A stretch of DNA of 64,000 nucleotides, from the NCBI GenBank assembly GCA_009733575.1, contig ML769502.1, positions 124,001 to 188,000 on the forward strand, written 5' to 3'. Position 1 is the first letter of the stretch; each line of letters begins with the position of its first letter. The notes under the pieces are model-generated. The model ran no database searches and was not told the DNA's origin. It saw only the letters and a list, made by a program, of their open reading frames with translations. The stretch comes from Gymnopus androsaceus JB14. Lineage: Eukaryota; Basidiomycota; Agaricomycetes; Agaricales; Omphalotaceae. Positions 24,573-37,679 of the stretch are shown here, piece by piece. The position numbers were made by a program, and so were the translations under genes.

Positions 24573-26387
24573 ATGTTGCACGAAATCATCTTTTGTGCTA
24601 CTGCGGCGAGCTCGGGCTCAGGCTCAGTTACTCTTCATGATATCTCTACTGGTGCCTCTCTTGCCTCCTTCAAACAAACCAATGCAGCTCCTCATTGTAC
24701 TGCCTTTTTAAACTCGAGAAATGCTCAGGGTGGCTTCTTCCTCGCTGCTCAACCCGACAAATCGCTACTACACGCGTACAACTTTCAAAAAGTAAATATC
24801 TCTTTGCTCCTACTTCCCATTTGCCTTATATATTGCCTAGGATCAAATCAGCTTGAAAATCGTTTTACCGGAAAAGTTGACTTGTGTTGCTCTTGATCCT
24901 TCTGGAGACTTTTTTGCTGGGGGGACATCGCAAGGACGGATCTATCTGTGGGAGGTGCGTTATCTATTCTTCTCTCAGTTCTTATTGTTGCTCATCTCCA
25001 AGCAGGTTTCTTCGGGAATTCTGTTCAATGCATGGGATGCCCATTACCGCCAAATCAACGTTCTACGCTTCACTCGGGATGGTGCTGCATTAATATCGGG
25101 CAGCGACGACTCTGGTATCAGTGTCTGGTCTATGTCTAGGTCAATTAGACCTCTTTCTTCTTTACTGCACCCTGCTAAATTGTATCGAACAGATTACTCG
25201 ATGAAGATTCACAAAATACATTATCTCTACCATACTTCACCCTGACCGACCATACATTACCTGTCACAGATATTCTCTGTGGAATGGGTTCTTTTCCTGA
25301 ATGTCGCGTCTTGACTTCATCTGTTGACCATTCTGTCAAGGTTTATCGGTTTTTTATGCCAACCAATCTCCTACTAACGATTTGTAGTTATGGGACCTCT
25401 CTTCACGCTCATTATTAACAACATTCATGTTCCCTCAAGCGATATCTTGCTTGGCTTGGGAGCCTACCGAAAAGATGTTCTTCGCCGCATCATCATCCGA
25501 AGATGGTTCCATCTACCAGATGAATCTTTTTCGACAATTAGAGGAAAAAACAGAGGGATCTACTGTGGAAGCTATTGGTGGAGGCGGAGTGAACGATATC
25601 ATACGCGTTTTGGACTACTCTGAGGGATCGCAGAAGAAGAGACTGATCAACGTTGGGTGAGTGTGCAAAAGCTTGATTTTTGAAATCCTTCTGACTTTGT
25701 CTTTTCAGCCAACCAATATCTTGTATATCAATGTCCTTAACATCAAACCTTTTGGTTGGAACATCAACTGGATTGATTCTCGTTTACGATAGCCCCACTC
25801 ACCAACTCATCCGAACAATATCGACTCACAAAGGGCTATCGATATCCCACCTCGCGACTTTTCTGAAACCTATCGATCTAATTGGCCATGTCAGCCTCAG
25901 CTTTAGCTCGACTATCACTACTGTCGATACGATACCTGTCAAGCCAATCATGCCCTTCCAAAGGATGCGAGACTCCAAAACTCGAGAAATGCATGAAGTT
26001 TCTATGATGTTACCCACACAAAATTCCGTATGTGATTTATGTATAATCCGTTCAGCCGCTGACTTGTTTAAACAATAGAATTACGCAGACGAGAGCATGC
26101 TATACAGCAGGGAAGCGCTCCTTCGTGACCATGCCTACTTCACCGCGCCCAACAGTTCTGGGACTCGCCTGGACGATACTACTACTCTTCAGTCTCGTGT
26201 TTCCGATCTTGAAGCTGAGGTCGGCCTCTTACGGAGCCAGCTCGGGCAGGCCAAGGGTGTCAATGACTTGATGTGGGAGACTGTTGTTCAAAAAGTGATT
26301 CACAGTCAGGGCAATGCGAATGGCGAAGGGGACGAAAGAAGACGGAAGCGTGGGCGGCCTGATTCCAGTTTGGATACACATTCATAA
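24573..26387 (+). CDS. IPI3: Pre-rRNA-processing WD40 protein IPI3 (Rix1 complex)
   Basis: Nucleolar and nucleoplasmic WD40 beta-propeller, partner of Rix1/Ipi1 in ITS2 processing and 60S maturation, also linked to pre-replication complexes in yeast. It starts MLHEIIFCATAASSGSGSV. WD-type repeats include GGTSQGRIYLWE, LISGSDDSGISVWSMSR, VLTSSVDHSVKLWDL, FFAASSSEDGSIYQM and LLVGTSTGLILVYDSPTH. Diagnostic for IPI3/WDR18 is the block IPVKPIMPFQRMRDSKTREMHEVSMM, followed by a coiled-coil-like C-terminus (LQSRVSDLEAEVGLLRSQL) and a basic end (RRRKRGRPD). Short introns join in frame. It ends tail-to-tail with the photolyase gene, 59 bp apart. Confidence 0.88.
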
Positions 26388-26446
26388 AAGTACACTAGTA
26401 GGCATTAATCGTACACTTAGAGAACCTAATCGATATATCTCTATCT

Positions 26447-28772
26447 CTACTTTCCCACCTCCTTGAACCTCTGCAACGCACGCTGTCGAGCCTCGTCGTG
26501 TTTGACAATGGGTTGAGGGTAACCGAGCTTGTTAGCTGCAGAGGCAGATGGATTGTGCAGGTCTATTGCATGTATTCAGCGAGAAGCATAAATATTCAAG
26601 TACTTGAGATTTACCTGGGCCACGAAGCTTTGAAAGCTCTGGCACAAATTGTCGAATAAAATCTCCTGTTGGATCGACCTAGGTACTTTTGAGTTTATGA
26701 ATGAACCAAAAGGCTGGTGCAGTAAAACATACCTTGGTACTTTGTGTGTACGGGTTGAAGATCCTAAAGTAGGGACAAGGATCGACACCTAAAGGATTCA
26801 GTAAGATGCGAATACAGATTTACTATTCCTGCGACCTTACCTGTGCTTGCACACCATTGCCAGCCTCCGTTATTCGATGCAAGGTCTGCGTCGATAAGCT
26901 GCTCCATGAAATACTGCAGAGGGAATGTCGTGTAAGACACCAAAACTAGCAGTAGTATGAAAGCATGACTTACTCTCTCCCCGACCCTCCAATCAATCAT
27001 AAGATCTTTGGTCAAGAACATGGCAGCGATCATTCTGAATCGGATTATGCACCCAACCCGTCTGTTTAAGGCATCTCATGGCAGCATCGACGACAGGAAA
27101 CCCAGTCATACCATCCTTCCATTTTTTCAGGGCTTTCGTATCCTCCCCTTGACCAACTGGGTCGGGATCATTGTCTGCGTATCCTCCTCCTCCAGCTCCC
27201 GCTTCCTGGTGTACCTCCCACTCGACTGCGGCATACTTCTCAAGGAACGGACGACCCATGCTAACGCGAGGGAAAGAGGCCAGTACACATGTGTAGAAAT
27301 CTCGCCAAGCAAGCTCCTGTACCCATCTTCCAATGCCAGATTCTCGAGATCCATCGACCTTGTTAGACTTTTGAATCTTTAGCGTAGCACGAACGCATTC
27401 CCGAACTGAAATTACGCCTGCGGAGAGGTAAGGGCTTGAAGCAGGAATAAGTCACCTGGGTAAATACGGGATAATACAAATACCTGAGACGACTAGTAGT
27501 ATCACGGTCGGCATTATCGCGATCTTGATGATACTTCATGATGCGGCTTCCCTTCTCTGTGACTTCTGCTCCATCAAAGAGCGGATCGACAACGCCCATC
27601 TGTGAAGTGCGGGACTTGGTGTGTAGAAACCGGTCCAGAATCTGCATGGATCAGAATCAATAGCCATATCCAGTGAAGCAAGTACACATACTTGACGGGC
27701 AGAATCCTCTCCTGCCGGCCAAACAGTAGACATCATGTCCCTGTCGTGCTCTTCTAGTTCAAACCCAGGAACTGAGATCGGCACTTTAGTTTCGAAAAGC
27801 TTGGAGAGCTGGGGATCCTCTCGGATTCCATCAGCGTTAGGATGTGGCTCCGAAAAGTTTTTGAGGTATTGATCCAAGTGACCGTTCAAGGTTGAGATCC
27901 AATTTCGCTGGTACGGGGAGTAGACCTGTTCGGAGACGTAAGAACGTGTCTAGTAGGTTAACCTTCCTCCCGACTGTACCGAATATGCTTTGGACTCTTT
28001 GGTCGTGATGACTCCAGGCTCGATGATGCATTTGTTGTGGACAAAATTCGCACTAATACCTTGGGATTTGCCCAACGCACATACCTGAATGTCCCGCCTT
28101 AGTTCATCTACCTCGTATTCGATGTTGCCGTACAGATTGGTACATCCCCAGTCACGTAAAAGAGACAGCACCGCGCCGGGCAAAGTTTTGCGTATGTTGT
28201 GCGTGATAATGTGAAGTGGAATGTTCAACTCCGCCAAGCAGTCCTACGAAGATCATAAACGATAGTTTGTGGCGCAACAAAGGGCTCACCTTGATTTGCG
28301 TCAGATTTCGAAGTGTGAAATCAATCCTCCTGGAGGTGCGATTAATTACTGTTGATATCGAGCAGTGTGGCGAACTATACCTAGCGCCGCGATCATGAGC
28401 TTTGTAGTCTTGAGGAGAGATAACGAAAAGCACAACGAGAGGAATTTCTTCTTTCTTTGCTTGAGTCGAAGCTAGTGAAAGCGCATGGTTGTCTGAAACT
28501 GATGGAGCAAGTCAGTTTTCATACAAGCAAAGCGTTAGAAACGCACTCCTAAGATCAGCCATCCTCATCCAATACACGACAGCCTTGCCCTTTTTGACTT
28601 GCTGATTTTGTCCTTTCACAGCTTCCAATAGCTTGGCCAAAGGAGGTTCTGCATCAACGGCTGCAGCGTTTTGGGCCGACGCGACTTTTCGAGGAGCTGA
28701 AAGAAATTGATCGAGATCGTTTGGCGTTTTTTTCACTATGACGCTAGTAGATCTGGCGCGTTTGGAAGGCAT
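26447..28772 (-). CDS. PHR1: CPD photolyase, class I
   Basis: Light-driven repair of cyclobutane pyrimidine dimers; FAD enzyme of nucleus and mitochondria. N-terminus [15 protein letters not shown] is basic and could hold a targeting signal. Antenna domain: [57 protein letters not shown]. Catalytic FAD domain: [88 protein letters not shown]. Many short introns. Near 27041-27044 one extra base turns the conserved [15 protein letters not shown] into WVHNPIQN..., with no possible intron; an assembly indel is likely. Transcribed head-to-tail with DOM34 upstream. Confidence 0.88.
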
Positions 28773-28989
28773 GGTGAAACGAAGAATTGGGCGCTGAGGA
28801 GCAAGAAAGAACAACCTCAACATCCTTTAAGACATCCCCCTTTTAATAATATTATGTATTCGGCGATTCGATCCTCAGCCTCTCGTGATGTCACGGTCAT
28901 ATCCTAAAACGGACGGTCAAAGCGCAACGTCTTATGGCCAAAGCAAAATCTGAATTTGGCCATCTAATGTACACACTACCTTACTTAGA

Positions 28990-30520
28990 CTAACCTTCCT
29001 CCTTGTCGTCCGGCTCCAAATCCTGCTTCTCCTTCTGCGCCGCTTCCTCCTCAGCTTCAACTACTTCTATGTCTAGCGGAAATGTAAGGATTGCCGCTAT
29101 TCCAGTGAGTTGATTGAGTTCTAGTAGGTATCGTCAGTCGACTGCTCAACAAAAAAAAAGGAAGACACACGTTGACCAGATTCATGCATACTGGAGAAGA
29201 TTACAGCGTCTCCGCCCTTCTGTTGAACCTCTTCAACAAGAGCGACATATTTCTTCCTGGTCGCAGGGTCGCTTGCTCTACAAGGACATGAGTCAACTTG
29301 TTTCATCAAACATATTCGCAGCAAACATACCGGAAGAGTTCATCGGATATGAGAAGAGTGCCTATGGCCCCTCGATCTGCAGCTAACACGACATGCTTTG
29401 GCCCATACCACGCTCGTAGTTCGTCTGTGGCAAGCATCTTGTGGAATCTAAACAGTCCACCAAAGTCAGATTGAAATCGGAGCTGCTTAATATGACGCAC
29501 TTGTCTAATGTTAAGCCTTCCCTGGCGAATTTCGTCTCCTTTAGCTGGGAAGCTATCTGAGAACAGGTCGGTCAGTTTTGAATCGGAGAATGGGTAATGA
29601 AACTCACCTCAGGGCTCTTCAAAACTTCGACCAAGCTGTGCACATGTGGACTGCTAATGTGAATCTTGACACACTTCTCCTTCAATGCCCTTTGCAAGAC
29701 CTTATCACTCCGCTTCCCAGCCTCCTGCATCACGTACTCGTACACAGAATCTCGTACCCATCCCGGACTGGCAAAAACGATGGCTTTTAATCCAACATTA
29801 CTGTATGGAATATGACGGATGAATGCGTCATATAGAGCGCCGTAAAACTTTACCAGTGCCTTTTCATGTTGCGATGATCCAGCTGAAGCGGCCTTGCGAG
29901 GAATAGGGATAGATATGCGATGGGTGACAAGGGTCATATGTTCTGAAAGCAGGCAAAAGGCTGCAGTTCCTTCTCCACAGACGACTGCACCAACTTCTGC
30001 CCCTCGTCCGGGGACGATTGCCTCTTCCACACGAGACAAGGCGATGCTATCCCAACCTTCCAGCTTTTCTATCCGCACATCCCTATTGGCCTCGACATCC
30101 AAAGTATGGAAAGCTCCGAGCTTCACATGAGGATTTTCAGAGATGACTCGACCAGCAATCTGCAAAGATGCACTGTTGTTGGATCCGCCTGGATCCGTTG
30201 AAGCAGATTGCTCTGCTGCTGCAGAGTAGGAAGAAAACTCTATGTTGGTAACTTGAAGAGTAAGATTGAGACGAATTCTTTGAGAGTCTATAGATCCTGT
30301 TGTAGATGTCTTTTGTACACGTCTAGATTCAGACTTGCAAATGAACTAATCAAGAAGGCCAGAGAGTAAAGCAATTGGGTACCTACCGAATTGCAGGTGC
30401 CCGTACAGAGTCACCTTTCTGTATAAGATTATACAAGTGCCACATATCTTCGTCGTCTTCTGGTCGTAGCGTAACATGGCCTGCGCCATGCTTGTCGATG
30501 AATTTACTGATTTGCTTCAT
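28990..30520 (-). CDS. DOM34: Ribosome rescue factor DOM34/Pelota
   Basis: eRF1-like factor that with Hbs1 splits stalled ribosomes in no-go and non-stop decay. It starts [33 protein letters not shown], the typical Pelota N-domain. Later blocks: [153 protein letters not shown], and a C-terminal [19 protein letters not shown] with an acidic tail. No GGQ motif, as expected for Pelota. Several short introns. Head-to-head with PLP1, 66 bp between start codons. Confidence 0.92.
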
Positions 30521-30586
30521 CGCTGTTACTGATCAAGAGGAAATACGGACCGACAGCGCCGGCGCCCTCTTTCTCCTTCCTCTCCC
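30521..30586. promoter_or_regulatory. 66-bp divergent promoter region of DOM34 and PLP1
   Basis: Start codons face away from each other only 66 bp apart. GC-rich centre (AGCGCCGGCGCC); no clear TATA box. Confidence 0.45.
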
Positions 30587-31574
30587 ATGGACAGGTGATT
30601 CTGCTCTTCAAAGGCTCGAATTTGCGGCTTATTTTCCCCTGTAGTAATTCCAAAATTACCTCTCTTGCAGCTCGACTTATTGAGCCCAATCGACCTAGTA
30701 ACCGGTCAAAATACGATGAAGAGGATGATGCAGACGACGACGAAGCTTTATTTGCAGAGTTGGAAGCCGAGATCGATAACGATGGAAACTCTACAATGAG
30801 GGAACAAGGTCTTGCAATGCTGAGAAGAGAGTGAGTCAAGCTCGCTGGAGGGCTTCAGTGGTCGTATTTATGTGTCAGAATGGAGCGAATGCAAGAGCTC
30901 AAGCAAAACCATTATGGAACCTATAACGAAGTCACGGATGAGAAGGAAGTGGTACGGATAACTGCGTATGTTTGCTGGGTTCATCATTGGATCCAAAGCT
31001 AATGGCGGGTACCCTCTCAGACACGAGCCAAGATGCGTGGTGCATTTTTATCACCCCAACTTCAAACGATGCGAGATCATGGATAAGCACCTGGCTGTAT
31101 GTCCATTGTCATGCTTCAAGGTCATCCCATCTTATTTTTTTTGCTTAGAAAATCGCTCCGAAATATTTCAACACGAGATTCTTTCGCGTCTTTGTTGAAA
31201 ACATCCCGTGGCTAGTCGAGAAGCTCTCAATAAAAGTCTTGCCTTGTGTGATATGCTTCGTGAAGGGTGTCACAAAGGATCGGTATGAATCATCCACCAA
31301 AGTTACTAGTTCAACTTACTAAAGAACGGTTAGCTTGGTGGGTTTTGAGGAGCTCGGAAATAACGACGCGTTTACAACAGCAGCGCTCGAACTGAGACTA
31401 TCCGTTTGTGGTATGTCTTCTACTGTGGACATTGTCGAATTCGGAACTAAGGTATTATCAGGTGTAACCCACAAACCAACTGGAAATGTCATGGATCCGA
31501 TATACACAGTGTCTTCTCGAGGTCGTAACAACCAAGATGATGACAATGCTGATGTTTTTGACTTGGACGATTAG
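30587..31574 (+). CDS. PLP1: Phosducin-like / thioredoxin-fold protein PLP1 (TXNDC9)
   Basis: Co-chaperone of the CCT chaperonin in tubulin and actin folding. The first exon is only 8 nt (ATG GAC AG); the intron from 30595 ends at TGTAG, so the protein begins MDSNSKITSLAARLIEPNRPSNR. An acidic stretch (YDEEDDADDDEALFAELEAE) and the helical MERMQELKQNHYGTYNEV come before the thioredoxin-like fold: RCVVHFYHPNFKRCEIMDKHLA, KYFNTRFFRVFVENIPWLVEKL, IKVLPCVICFVKGVTKDRLVGFEELG. It ends in an acidic DDDNADVFDLDD. No CxxC redox motif, as in the family. The start was chosen because only this splice gives an ATG in frame with conserved sequence. Confidence 0.85.
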
Positions 31575-33157
31575 CCAGGTCAACCTGTCCTTGTCTGATT
31601 CTGGTTAGTGAGTTCTTCGCCTTGTAATTTTAAAGTTTTGTATTTTTCAGAATCATATTTTACTTTGTATCCGAATCTGGTCAACGCCTCTCATCCAGGC
31701 ACTTCACTGATCTGTCCCTGGTTAACACAACGTGCCGTATACATATCTTTGCTTGCCTTGTGCTAAAAATGGTAATTGTGATACTGCTTATGGCAAACCT
31801 TACCTCGCGCGTACAAGACGCATCCAAATATGATACTTCGTTTCAAGTTACCATGCCTCCGAGAGGCTCTTGTACTAACAACTACAGCAGCTATATAACC
31901 AGAGCTGCACGACTTCGGGACATCAGCTCTGCGCAGCGCCATCTCTCGAGAACTTCCAGTACCTTCCTTTACGACCGACCGTTCCCTCGAGCTCAGCGAC
32001 GATGTCCTCCTCAGATAACATGTTGACTTTGAATCTTTTCCAATCCACTCCTTCACAACCATCTCCTTTTAATGGGCTGGGCCTATTCGTACCTGCTGCT
32101 GCTGATCCCCGAGAATCACACGACATATACGGGCAACTCTGGGAGGTTCTCCGTCCGCTGTGGGGATCCAGCGACATCGAATCGGAGGCAGGAATCTAAG
32201 GACTCCTTGAGGGAACGGAGGAAGTCCTCGTTCTCGAGTTTGAAGAAATTCTGGAGCTTATGAATTTGTTGTGTGTACTTCGTTCCTTTCTTCTTTAATA
32301 TATAGCTGAAGCTGCATTCATACAGCGTCCGTACACCACGACAGAACAATCTTTACCTCGCGCGCTAGCGTCGCTGGAGTTCAGGCAGATCGTTATCAAT
32401 GGTCATCGGATATCTATTTACACACAACGACACATTATGCACTTCCTCATGACCAACATACCATCCTCGCAAAATTCATGCAATATTTTACACCATGTAC
32501 TCTACCTATTTCCCATTATTATTTCCACTCAGTTCTACATGCGGTCCGATGGCTTAATTGTTCACGTGGACCTACGTCACTTGTGCTTCGTCTTGAAAAG
32601 GTCAAAGCCATTTGGATTATCGCGTCGTTTGCGCTCTTAATCTCTGTATAAGAACGTCATGGAACATCGTGGCTCCGCTAAACATATGATATCTTCCGAC
32701 GGATGGTTTAGAGTCGCTTGCTCTTGAGTGCTTCAAGTTGTTCAAGTCGACCAGGGCCGCGCGCGGTATACTAGGTCACTGGTTCTCAAATGTCGATACG
32801 CTGGGCTCAAGCTCCGATTTAACTGACGTCAGAGGCTGCAGAGTGCTGAACTTTACGTTCCTTCGCGTAACAATAGAGAAGAAGTCTCTCTTCTTAATCA
32901 CTTGCTAATGTGGTCCTCGAGTGAAGCTCTAATGTCTTTGTGCCTTGTCTCTAAGTATAACCGGGCATCGAGCTGGTGACTCTACGTAGTCTCATGATAC
33001 ACACCGCTTCCTTTTTTTCAAACATTTTCCATCTCTCGATGATGATATATTAGACATACCATGTGGTCTTGAAAGGAAGGCTATTCGGAACTTTGGAGCC
33101 TGAGGTATAAAGGTGCGTCCAAAATTACAGCTTTTTTTTCACGCGTAGAACATCACG
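31575..33157. other. 1.6 kb gene-poor stretch
   Basis: No convincing gene. A 65-codon frame at 32002-32199 (starting MSSSDNMLTLNLFQSTPS) is the only mildly gene-like one and matches nothing I recognise. The end nearest the next gene is its upstream region, with a T-run at 33132-33139. Confidence 0.4.
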
Positions 33158-36100
33158 ATACGCTCTCTTCAGAGATTCTTACTCTCCGCCCCTTTCTTGC
33201 TCTCTGCGGTCAATGCGTGGACTTCGACGCCTTTTAACCCCCCTTCAATTCCTCTAGCCGTAAGGACGCCATATGTGAGGCAAGTGGCGTTTTCCCTTCT
33301 CCCTTTTCTTTCTATTTCTCATCTTGAATGTTTCTAGTGCATGGCTTCCACAAGGCAGTGGTACAGCCCTCAATGGCGCATGGCCTCAGTTCTGGGATGG
33401 TGCTACTCTTGGCTGGGCAGGTCCGCTTGCTCCCCACAGACTCTCGCAGTCGAGCTTGCTAACAATAGGACAGGTTTTGTCAATGTTGATGGAGTCTCGT
33501 ACAACTTCTTGGGAACTCCCGATGTTCCAGGCGCGACCTTTTCTCTAGCCACACAACAAAGCTTCGAAGTATGATGTTTGCTAAATCGCTTTTAAAATTC
33601 TCGATCCTGAGATTGCTTCCTTTCAGTTTACCTCTACCCAGAGTATATTCGTCCTTTCAGCCGGTCCTATCGATATAACAGTGAACTTCCTGAGTCCCGT
33701 TGAGGTAATGGATATTCTCTTCACTGATGGGGTTTAACGGCAGCTCATGAGGAATGTTTCAGGCTACCGACCTTGTTAAACAGTCCACTCCGTTCGCATA
33801 TATGGCTATTTCCGCAGAATCCACCGACGGAAACGCACATACCGTGCAAATATACTCTGATATCAGTGCTGAATGGGTTTCTGGAGATGATAGTTTGACC
33901 GTCAATTGGACTACTACGACCGGTGATATTTTCACTCATCAAGTCCAACTTGAAGATCAGACACTTTTTGGAGAAGTTGACGACCACACCCAATGTAAGT
34001 AGCTTTATTATATCCTTCAGGCAGGTTTTAAATCTCATTTCCGTAGACGGGTCTGCCTTTTATTCAAGCCCAAACACTGTATCCGCAACCTACCAAACTG
34101 GACAGGATATCGTGGTCCGCGCCCAATTCATTGAACACGGTGTTCTCGCAAACACTGAAGACACCAACTTCCGCGCTGTTAGCGACGATTGGCCCGTGTT
34201 TGCTATAAGGTGATTCCATCCTCATATCGGTCATAAAACTTCTGACGAGCTCTATAGTCACGACCTTGGTAGCGTTACCACGGCCACTGAGCCTGTAATC
34301 TACACCGTTGGACACATTCGAGACCCAGCATTTAGAATACGTCGTTCTTGTTAACGGCGAATCAGGTAGAGTTATTCAAATGCGATCATCTAGCGAGTGG
34401 TCCTTAATGCAATACTCCAGGCACTCAGGACCGGTCGCTATACTTCTGGAGCGAATATTCCTCTCCTGCTGAATTGGTGAGCTATCATGTCTGTTATACT
34501 CCAATACCTTTTACCAATTTAAACCCTCAGATTTCTGCATTTATTGGAGACTACAGCGCTGCTTTAACTAGAGCTGATGCCTTGGACGCCCAAATCGAAA
34601 GTGACGCAAACCTGATTAACAGTGAATATGCTGGCCTTGTAGCAATATCTCTCCGCCAAGCCCTAGGTGCCAGTGAGATCACTATCAGTAAAGATTCGAC
34701 TGGAGGTTGGAACACCAGTGATATTTTGATGTTCTTGAAAGGTTGGTTCACTTACTATGTGGACCCTGCCATCGATTGACAAAAGCTGTTTCTGTGTTCG
34801 TTTAGAAATATCCAGTGACGGAAACGTTAACACCGTGGATGTCATCATGCCTGCGTGGCCTGCCTTCTTGTATACCAACCCCGTATTCGGAAAATACCTT
34901 CTTGAGGGACTTTTCCGATACCAAGCAACTGGTCTCTACCCTAACAAGTGGTCGGTCCATGATTTAGTGAGTGCTCGGACTTTTCGTAGTAGCAAGTCTC
35001 AACTCTAAATCGTATACTTATTTCAGGGTGCATCCTATCCGTTGGCCCTTGGACACAACGACGGTCTTGACGAAGCAATGCCAGTCGAAGGTATCTGCGT
35101 CTTTTTCACGGCGCTTGGTTCAATCTAACAATCATTCTAGAATGTGGTAACATGCTCATCATGTCTTTGAGCTATGCACAAAAGACAGGCGACTTCTCTC
35201 AAATAACCCAATACGTACGCACCATTGACATCTCATATACTGTCTCCTCATCTCATTTCTTTGCAGACTGCGCTCTTGGATCAATGGACACAATACCTCA
35301 TTAATGACTCTTTAATTCCCAACGACCAAATTTCCACAGACGACTTTGCTGGAGCTCTTGCAAACCAGACCAACCTTGCTATCAAGGGTATCGTTGGAAT
35401 TAAAGCCATGTCAGTAATTTGGGGAATTTTGGGCAACACAGCGCAAGAGAGCAATTATAGCGTGAGTAGACTCAACATACCCACGTAACAGCTAATCAAT
35501 GCCTCGCCAGTCCATCGCAGCCAGCTATGTCCCTCAATTTGAAGGCTTCGCAACCTCGACCACAGGCCCACACCTTACCCTCGACGTGAGTTTCTCCATT
35601 CTCTACTCCTGTTCTACTTTAATCCCGGCGGTGATGTAGTACGGCGATGAGAACAGTTGGGGTCTGTATTATTCTCTTACACGGACTCGAATATGCGCTG
35701 ACCATCGGTACATAGGTCTCTCTTATAACCTCTTTGGCGACAAGTTGTTGGGCTTGAACCTCTTCCCCCAATCTGTGTACGATGAACGTAGGTGTTTTGC
35801 AGTTTCTGTGTTTAGTTATCTCTTCTGAATAATGATTCCAGAGACGGCCTGGTACCCTACCGTTGATGGTACGCGTCGCTGCCACTTTTTTCCTACAGAC
35901 ACTCCCGCTTACCTAAACTTCTGTAGCCGCATTTGGTGTACCTCTCGATACACGGTGAGTTGCAGTCAATCGCGCTATGATGATATCTAATTGATTGGGC
36001 CTTTCAGACACACATATACTAAATCCGGTAACTATATTTCCTTTTCCCCTCAGCCAACCGTATTCACTCATCTGTACCCACTCGACTTTAGACTGGCAGA

Positions 36101-36699
36101 TCTGGACGAGCACATTAATGACCAAGTACGCGAGCAACTATACACCGAGAGCATTGGCTAAGTCCAGGTGCTTCGATAACGTCCTGAACTTGGAGCTCAC
36201 CTGGGAAGGCCTTTGTCCAATTCAGATCAACTTGATTTGTTAACAAAGAGCTTACCCAGAGGAGCTTTAGATCCATGGTAATATCGAAGTACCTGACCAT
36301 GGTCAATGCGAATTAGGTGCAAATTCTACCAGCGATCTAACCCTCCTCTAGCAACGCCACCCGGGATATGTTTATTAACGCTGTATACAAGTTCGCCTCA
36401 AATGGGACAAGCAATGCACCTTTCGGAGACTGGTATGATACCGGTAAGTATATTTTCTCTCGTCTCTTTCCGTTGCGCACTCACAAATCCGATATAAAAT
36501 AGTTGCGGGATTGGATGAAGGATTTAGAGCTAGGCCGGTTGTTGGTGGACATCGTACGTAGCTCAAGTCTTTCTCTCGCGGACGTCTGAGGTTAATGAAC
36601 GAACAAACCACATCAACAGTTGCCCATGTGAGTAGTACACATTGCTCCTTTGTATTTGTTCATTTGCTTACTATATTTCGTTATAGTTGGTATTGTAGG
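33158..36699 (+). pseudogene. Second glutaminase A-like gene, damaged
   Basis: Paralogue of 20949-24441 with the same exon plan: WTSTPFNPPSIPLAVRTPYV, LNGAWPQFWDGATLGWAG, FVNVDGVSYNFLGTPDVPG, YSDISAEWVSGDDSLTVNW, GQDIVVRAQFIEHGV, LRQALGASEITISK, LDQWTQYLINDSLIPND, FAGALANQTNLAIKGIVGI, YNLFGDKLLGLNLFPQSVYDE, FGVPLDTRHTYTKS, FRARPVVGGH. Two defects. The signal-peptide frame (RSLQRFLLSAPFLLSAVNA) has ATA at 33158-33160 where the start ATG is expected and no other upstream ATG fits. An extra T at 34331-34333 shifts the frame at DPA/LEYVVLVNGE. The GPI-type tail of the paralogue is absent; it seems to stop after GGHLAHLVL. One intron is unusually long (36127-36351) and carries an inverted repeat. 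Pseudogene is likely, but both defects are single bases. Confidence 0.65.
36127..36351 (+). repeat. Foldback (imperfect inverted repeat) inside a long intron
   Basis: The arms run roughly 36148-36220 and 36245-36335. One arm reads CAGGTGCTTCGATAA and, further in, GAGCTCACCTGGGAAGGC; the complement of the other reads CAGGTACTTCGATAT and AAGCTCCTCTGGGTAAGC in the same order and spacing. The host intron is about 225 nt, against ~50 nt for its neighbours. Confidence 0.55.
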
Positions 36700-37679
36700 A
36701 AAGGGACAGGAAGTAAAATTAACGAATGTAAACGCGGAGTAAAGGACGGAGTGTTGTGTATTTCTTATGTACTTACTTACCTGGGTTTTTTTATCTCCCT
36801 CGGAATGAACGCATCTTACGAACCAATACTCCTGTGTGATTCTGACGGGAGTAGCAAGTTGGCTGTAGTTGTTAAATATTAAAATAATGTTACAGATACA
36901 CCAATAAGCTCCAAATACCCAGATGCTACCGAACAACTTCGTGTCGCGGTATATTCGCAATTCCGGAAAACATGCAATATGTCGGCAGTTGATAAGATTT
37001 CTCCTATAAGTCTTGCCTCTGGACGTCTCAATGTTTCACCGGACAGTTCACCTCTCCACTGTGATATAACCTCTTCACCGTGATAATTCGCGGAATAAAT
37101 TACCCCTGGACATATCTAGATTAGATTTAGATGGACGGCGTTCAATTTTAGCACTCCACTCGAGGAACCTCCGTTGGCGTTAGTGTGTTATCTAGTCCCG
37201 AGGGGTCCGTTCCACGGGCTTGCAATCTGTATGGCTTCCACCCGTCCCCGAGGTCTAGTGGGTGGCGATCAAGTCTCGGGTTACTCTAGCAGGATTTTCT
37301 TGCAGCGATCTCACAAGCTTTCAAGTCAGGCGGAAGTCAGTTTCGTCAATGTCAACTAGTACTATTTATTGCTCTTCAAGGCCAAGGCACGAATGCTTGC
37401 TATAGTAGGTATAGGGCAGGGGGATTACGACTGTGTGTACGTTGCTAGTACATACTGGAGAAATGATGCTGCAACGATCGCGAGTGTCAAGATATCAAAA
37501 TATACGAAGAAGATGATAGGGATTATACAAAAACTGATTTGCTGGAGGGTATAGGGTATGATGGTGATGATTAAGTATAATCCATATCGTATAGCAAGTC
37601 GCAACAACACGACATGTTCAAATGCAAGAAAGGGCGCCAATGCCGGCGCATGACCGTGACAAACGGAGTTGGAGTCGCG
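36700..37679. other. 1 kb gene-free stretch
   Basis: No coding support on either strand and no repeat recognised; serves as 3' flank of both neighbours. Confidence 0.45.

Noticed and set aside
32002..32199. 65-codon frame as a small gene
   Set aside because: No homology recognised, comparable open frames on the opposite strand, no splice context; only mentioned in the spacer entry.
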